Below, piece by piece: positions 60,951-64,000 of a stretch of DNA of 64,000 bases; the stretch's first letter is position 1, and each line of letters opens with the position of its first letter. The stretch is from NCBI RefSeq assembly GCF_016651105.1, contig NZ_JAEKEL010000001.1, positions 5,074,001 to 5,138,000 of the forward strand, read 5' to 3'. Origin of the DNA: Pseudomonas sp. TH15. Lineage in GTDB: Bacteria > Pseudomonadota > Gammaproteobacteria > Pseudomonadales > Pseudomonadaceae. The notes beneath the pieces were generated by a model. That model saw only the letters and a program-made list of their open reading frames with translations, was not told where the DNA came from and made no database searches. The translations under genes and the position numbers were made by a program.

Positions 60951-61781
60951 ATGGCTGACTGGTCGCTGGCTCAGACCTATCGCTTCAACAGGCACTCCGT
61001 TCGATACGCCGTACGGGGTGACGGCCCGCCGTTGGTGTTCGTGCATGGCACGCCCTTCTCCTCTTACGTGTGGCACAGGATCGCGCCGCACTTCATCGCC
61101 ACGCATCGGGTGTATTACTTTGATCTGTTGGGCTACGGGCAATCCGAACAGCCTGACAGCGACGTGTCTCTCGGCGTGCAAAACGAGCTATTGGCGCAAT
61201 TGCTCGCGCATTGGGGCCTGGATAGCCCGGACGTGGTGGCCCACGATTTCGGTGGCGCCACGGCCCTGCGCGCCCATCTGCTCAACGGCAAAAACTACCG
61301 CAGCCTGACCCTGATCGACCCGGTGGCGCTGACGCCATGGGGTTCGCCGTTTGTGCAGCATGTGCGTCAGCATGAGGCGGCATTCAGCGGGCTGCCTGAT
61401 TACATCCAGCGAGCCATCGTGTCGACTTACATTCGTGGGGCGATCAAGCGCGAGATTCCCGACCATGAACTGGCGCCGTATGTGCAGCCATGGCTTGGGG
61501 AACCGGGGCAAGCGGCGTTCTACCGGCAGATTGCGCAGATGGACGAGCATTACACCCGTGAGGCTGAAGGGCTGTACCCGACGATTCGGTGCCCGGTACA
61601 GATTTTGTGGGGTGAGGATGATCAGTGGATTCCCATTGAGCGCGGGCGGGCGTTGCACCGGATGATTCCGGGGGCACGGTTTCAGGCGATTCCAAATGCA
61701 GGGCATTTGGTGCAAGAAGATGCGCCGGAAGCGATCGTCGCGGCGCTGCTGCGGTTTTTGCCTCTACACGATTCCCCCTGA
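60951..61781 (+). CDS. Alpha/beta hydrolase with Asp nucleophile
   Basis: A 276-residue hydrolase. HGTPFSSYVW is the oxyanion motif. The nucleophile elbow is VVAHD99FGG: an Asp in place of Ser, as in epoxide hydrolases and haloalkane or fluoroacetate dehalogenases. The second acid is likely in GEDDQWIP and the His in NAGHLVQEDAPE. It would open epoxides or remove halogens through an ester intermediate; which of these is unknown. ATG 60951 follows CCAAGAGGACACTGGC; a longer frame upstream starts inside the queD terminator and is rejected. Confidence 0.88.
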   Translation: MADWSLAQTYRFNRHSVRYAVRGDGPPLVFVHGTPFSSYVWHRIAPHFIATHRVYYFDLLGYGQSEQPDSDVSLGVQNELLAQLLAHWGLDSPDVVAHDFGGATALRAHLLNGKNYRSLTLIDPVALTPWGSPFVQHVRQHEAAFSGLPDYIQRAIVSTYIRGAIKREIPDHELAPYVQPWLGEPGQAAFYRQIAQMDEHYTREAEGLYPTIRCPVQILWGEDDQWIPIERGRALHRMIPGARFQAIPNAGHLVQEDAPEAIVAALLRFLPLHDSP

Positions 61782-61795
61782 GTAAACCGAATCCC

Positions 61796-61886
61796 CTGTG
61801 GGAGCGGGCTTGCTCGCGAAGAGGCTCGCACATTCAACATCAATGTTGACTGACACGCCGCTTTCGCGAGCAAGCCCGCTCCCACA
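61796..61886. repeat. REPIN (GAGCGGGCTTGCTCGC family)
   Basis: Left arm TGTGGGAGCGGGCTTGCTCG, right arm CGAGCAAGCCCGCTCCCACA. It lies after the hydrolase gene and before the codBA promoter region. Confidence 0.93.
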
Positions 61887-61977
61887 TGGGTCTTGTGTTC
61901 CGTCAGGCGCACCGCTTTCTCGCCCGCAACGGGCCAATTGCGCAACCTCGTCTATACATAACAACGCCATCCCCCGC

Positions 61978-61995
61978 TTGGCACGACCACTGCGA
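61978..61995 (+). promoter_or_regulatory. Sigma-54 promoter for codBA
   Basis: TTGGCACGACCACTGCGA matches the RpoN consensus TTGGCACG-N4-TTGCW, with the -24 element intact and CTGC for TTGC at -12. It ends 38 bases before the codB ATG, a normal leader length. NtrC-type control of cytosine use under nitrogen limitation would fit; no clear NtrC site was found. Confidence 0.7.
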
Positions 61996-62033
61996 CCCGC
62001 TGCGCGTCTCTCTCATTCAGCAAGGAACGCCAC

Positions 62034-63305
62034 ATGACGCAGAACGATCCGGGTAACGATTACCCCCTCAGCGAAGTCCCGATGCACGCCCGCAAAGGCT
62101 TCGCCTCCACGGCGATGGTGTTGCTGGGTTTCACCTTTTTCACCGCGACCATGTTTGCCGGCGGCAAGCTCGGCGTGGCGTTCAGTTTCGGCGAGATGAT
62201 GGCGGTGATTGTCGTCGGCAATCTGTTGCTGGGGATCTACGCCGCCGGCCTCGGCTACATCGCCTTCAAGAGCGGCCTCAACTCGGCACTGATGGGGCGT
62301 TTCTGCTTCGGCGAAGTCGGCAGCAAGCTCAGCGACCTGATTCTCGGGTTCACCCAGATCGGCTGGTACGCCTGGGGTACGGCCACTGCCGCGGTGGTGC
62401 TGGGCAAATATTTCGAACTGGACCAAGGCACGGTGCTCGGGCTGATGGTGCTGTTCGGCTTGCTGTTCTGCGCCACGGCCTATGTCGGTTATCGCGGGCT
62501 GGAGATTCTGTCGTATATCGCGGTGCCGGCGATGATGTTGCTGCTGATGCTTTCAATGTGGGTCGCCACGCTGAAGGTCGGTGGGCTAGACGGTTTACTC
62601 GCCGTGGTGCCGACCGAAACGCTGGACTGGTCGACGGCCATTACGCTGGTGTTCGGCACCTTTGTCAGTGGCGCCACCCAAGCGACGAACTGGACGCGGT
62701 TCTCGCGCTCAGCCCGGGTCGCGGTGCTGGCAAGCCTGATCGGTTTCTTCGTTGGCAACGGCTTGATGGTGCTGATCGGCGCCTACGGGGCGATCGTCTA
62801 TCAGCAACCGGACGTGGTCGAAGTGCTGTTGCTGCAAGGTTTCGCCATGGCGGCGATGGCGATGTTGCTGCTCAATATCTGGAGCACCCAGGACAACACC
62901 ATCTACAACTTCGCCGTCGCCGGGTGCAATTTGCTGCGCACCGGTCGGCGCAAAACCGTAACCCTGGCCGGCGCGGTGATCGGCACGCTGCTCGCGCTGC
63001 TGGGCATGTACGACATGCTGGTGCCTTACCTGATTCTGCTGGGCACCGTGATTCCACCGATTGGCGGGGTGATCATGGCGGACTTTTTCTTCCGTTATCG
63101 CGGCCAGTATCCACGGCTGGCCGACGCCCGGCTGCCGGCGTTCAACTGGCCCGGACTGAGCGCTTATGCGGTCGGGACGGTGGCCGCGTTCAGCTCGCCG
63201 TGGGTCGCACCGCTGGTAGGCATTGCCGCTGGCGCGCTAACGTATGTGATATTGACCGGCGTGCTGGGCGCTCGCAGCGCAGCCGCGCCACTACAAGACC
63301 TATAA
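62034..63305 (+). CDS. codB: Cytosine permease
   Basis: A 423-residue NCS1-family transporter with about 12 membrane segments. Family features include MVLLGFTFFTATMFAGGKLGVAFSFGEMMAVIVVGNLLLGIYAAGLGYIA, GWYAWGTATAA, FVSGATQATNWTRFSR, and NIWSTQDNTIYNFAVAGCNLLR. It takes up cytosine with protons or sodium. Start follows CAAGGAACGCCAC. It leads the codBA operon behind a sigma-54 promoter. Confidence 0.95.
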   Translation: MTQNDPGNDYPLSEVPMHARKGFASTAMVLLGFTFFTATMFAGGKLGVAFSFGEMMAVIVVGNLLLGIYAAGLGYIAFKSGLNSALMGRFCFGEVGSKLSDLILGFTQIGWYAWGTATAAVVLGKYFELDQGTVLGLMVLFGLLFCATAYVGYRGLEILSYIAVPAMMLLLMLSMWVATLKVGGLDGLLAVVPTETLDWSTAITLVFGTFVSGATQATNWTRFSRSARVAVLASLIGFFVGNGLMVLIGAYGAIVYQQPDVVEVLLLQGFAMAAMAMLLLNIWSTQDNTIYNFAVAGCNLLRTGRRKTVTLAGAVIGTLLALLGMYDMLVPYLILLGTVIPPIGGVIMADFFFRYRGQYPRLADARLPAFNWPGLSAYAVGTVAAFSSPWVAPLVGIAAGALTYVILTGVLGARSAAAPLQDL

Positions 63306-63320
63306 AAAAGGATTTGCCTG

Positions 63321-64000
63321 ATGCACATCATCAACGCTCGCTTGCGCAACCAGGAAGGTTTGCACGAATTGCACCTGGAGAACGGGCTGATTCACAACAT
63401 CGCCCGCCAGACCGAAGCCCCGACCCTGGGGCCCGGCGACCTCGACGCCGGTGGCAACCTGGTGGTGCCGCCCTTCGTCGAGCCACACATTCACCTCGAC
63501 GCGACCCTAACCGCCGGCGAGCCGCGCTGGAACATGAGCGGCACGCTGTTCGAAGGCATCGAGTGCTGGGGCGAGCGCAAAGCCACCATCACCCTGGAAG
63601 ACACCAAGACCCGCGCCAAGAAAACCATCCAGACCCTGGCCGCCCACGGCATCCAGCATGTGCGCACCCACGTCGATGTCACCGACCCGACCTTGACCGC
63701 GCTCAAGGCGATGCTCGAAGTGCGTGAGGAAAGCCGTCACCTGATCGACCTGCAAATCGTTGCGTTCCCCCAGGAAGGCATCGAGTCGTACCGCAACGGC
63801 CGGGAGCTGATGGAAGAAGCCATCCGCATGGGCGCCGATGTGGTCGGCGGCATTCCGCATTTCGAGTACACCCGGGACCAGGGCGTCAGTTCGGTGAAGT
63901 TTCTGATGGACCTGGCCGAGCGCACCGGTTGCCTGGTGGACGTGCATTGCGATGAAACCGACGACCCGCACTCACGCTTCCTCGAAGTGCTGGCCGAAGA
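63321..64000 (+). CDS. codA: Cytosine deaminase, N-terminal part
   Basis: The gene runs past the window end; about 226 codons are visible. It deaminates cytosine to uracil and ammonia. The amidohydrolase metal motif is VEPH56IH58LDATLTAGEPRWNMSGTLFEGIECWGERK, followed by HVRTHVDVTDPTLTALKA, the IVAFPQEGI segment, GGIPHFEYT and DVHCDETDDPHSRF (third metal His region). Start ATG 63321 follows AAAAAGGATTTGCCTG, 15 bases after codB, and completes the codBA operon. Confidence 0.95.
   Translation, partial: MHIINARLRNQEGLHELHLENGLIHNIARQTEAPTLGPGDLDAGGNLVVPPFVEPHIHLDATLTAGEPRWNMSGTLFEGIECWGERKATITLEDTKTRAKKTIQTLAAHGIQHVRTHVDVTDPTLTALKAMLEVREESRHLIDLQIVAFPQEGIESYRNGRELMEEAIRMGADVVGGIPHFEYTRDQGVSSVKFLMDLAERTGCLVDVHCDETDDPHSRFLEVLAE

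Overview
The window is a piece of a Pseudomonas chromosome, most likely from the P. fluorescens group. The case rests on protein content (chemoreceptor, bqs and codBA loci of Pseudomonas type, a Pseudomonas metallothionein, many TonB receptors), high GC, and roughly two dozen REP/REPIN palindromes of three sequence families between the genes. I see no rRNA, tRNA, CRISPR array, prophage, transposase or insertion sequence. Most of the window is ordinary core and near-core genome; what is unusual lies in its repeats.

Layout. 0-4.5 kb: end of a DUF1810 gene, DNA polymerase II (polB), a CBS-domain protein and a glutathione transferase. 4.5-5.6 kb: about 1.1 kb with no credible gene. 5.6-16.4 kb: tonB (frameshifted)-exbB-exbD, a 903-residue TonB-dependent receptor and a yejABEF-type peptide ABC importer (yejA frameshifted); together these could carry a peptide-like ligand from outside to cytoplasm. 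16.5-19.2 kb: a DUF3455 secreted protein, an ECF sigma factor with its anti-sigma factor, and a small secreted protein made of ten 13-residue repeats. 19.2-27 kb: DUF1615 lipoprotein, siderophore receptor, FAD monooxygenase, a zinc-type hemB and a second glutathione transferase. 27-30.2 kb: periplasmic histidine phosphatase and the selD-mnmH pair for tRNA selenouridine. 30.4-41 kb: one giant autotransporter gene (3507 codons). 41.4-43.5 kb: a nucleoside uptake operon behind a LacI-type operator. 43.6-50 kb: dehydrogenase, XapX, AraC regulator, two small proteins, metallothionein, a 1.1 kb repeat-rich gap, a pair of half-size DMT transporters and a LysR regulator. 50-59 kb: a block that matches, as I remember it, P. 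aeruginosa PA2652-PA2659 (ctpM, transporter, tlpQ, bqsS, bqsR, two PepSY genes). 59-64 kb: patatin-like lipase, queD, an alpha/beta hydrolase, and codB-codA behind a sigma-54 promoter, with codA cut by the window end.

The most interesting signals are: (1) three diverged copies of a noncoding element at 46.7-47.8 kb whose two hairpins carry compensating base-pair changes; (2) the DGSDRL repeat protein at 18.7 kb; (3) two REP sites whose arms have grown into mirrored tandem arrays; (4) a REPIN amplified with its spacer as a 123-bp tandem array; (5) a yejF gene that ends inside a REPIN. Two single-base frameshifts at homopolymers (tonB, yejA) may be sequencing errors and should be settled before either gene is called broken.
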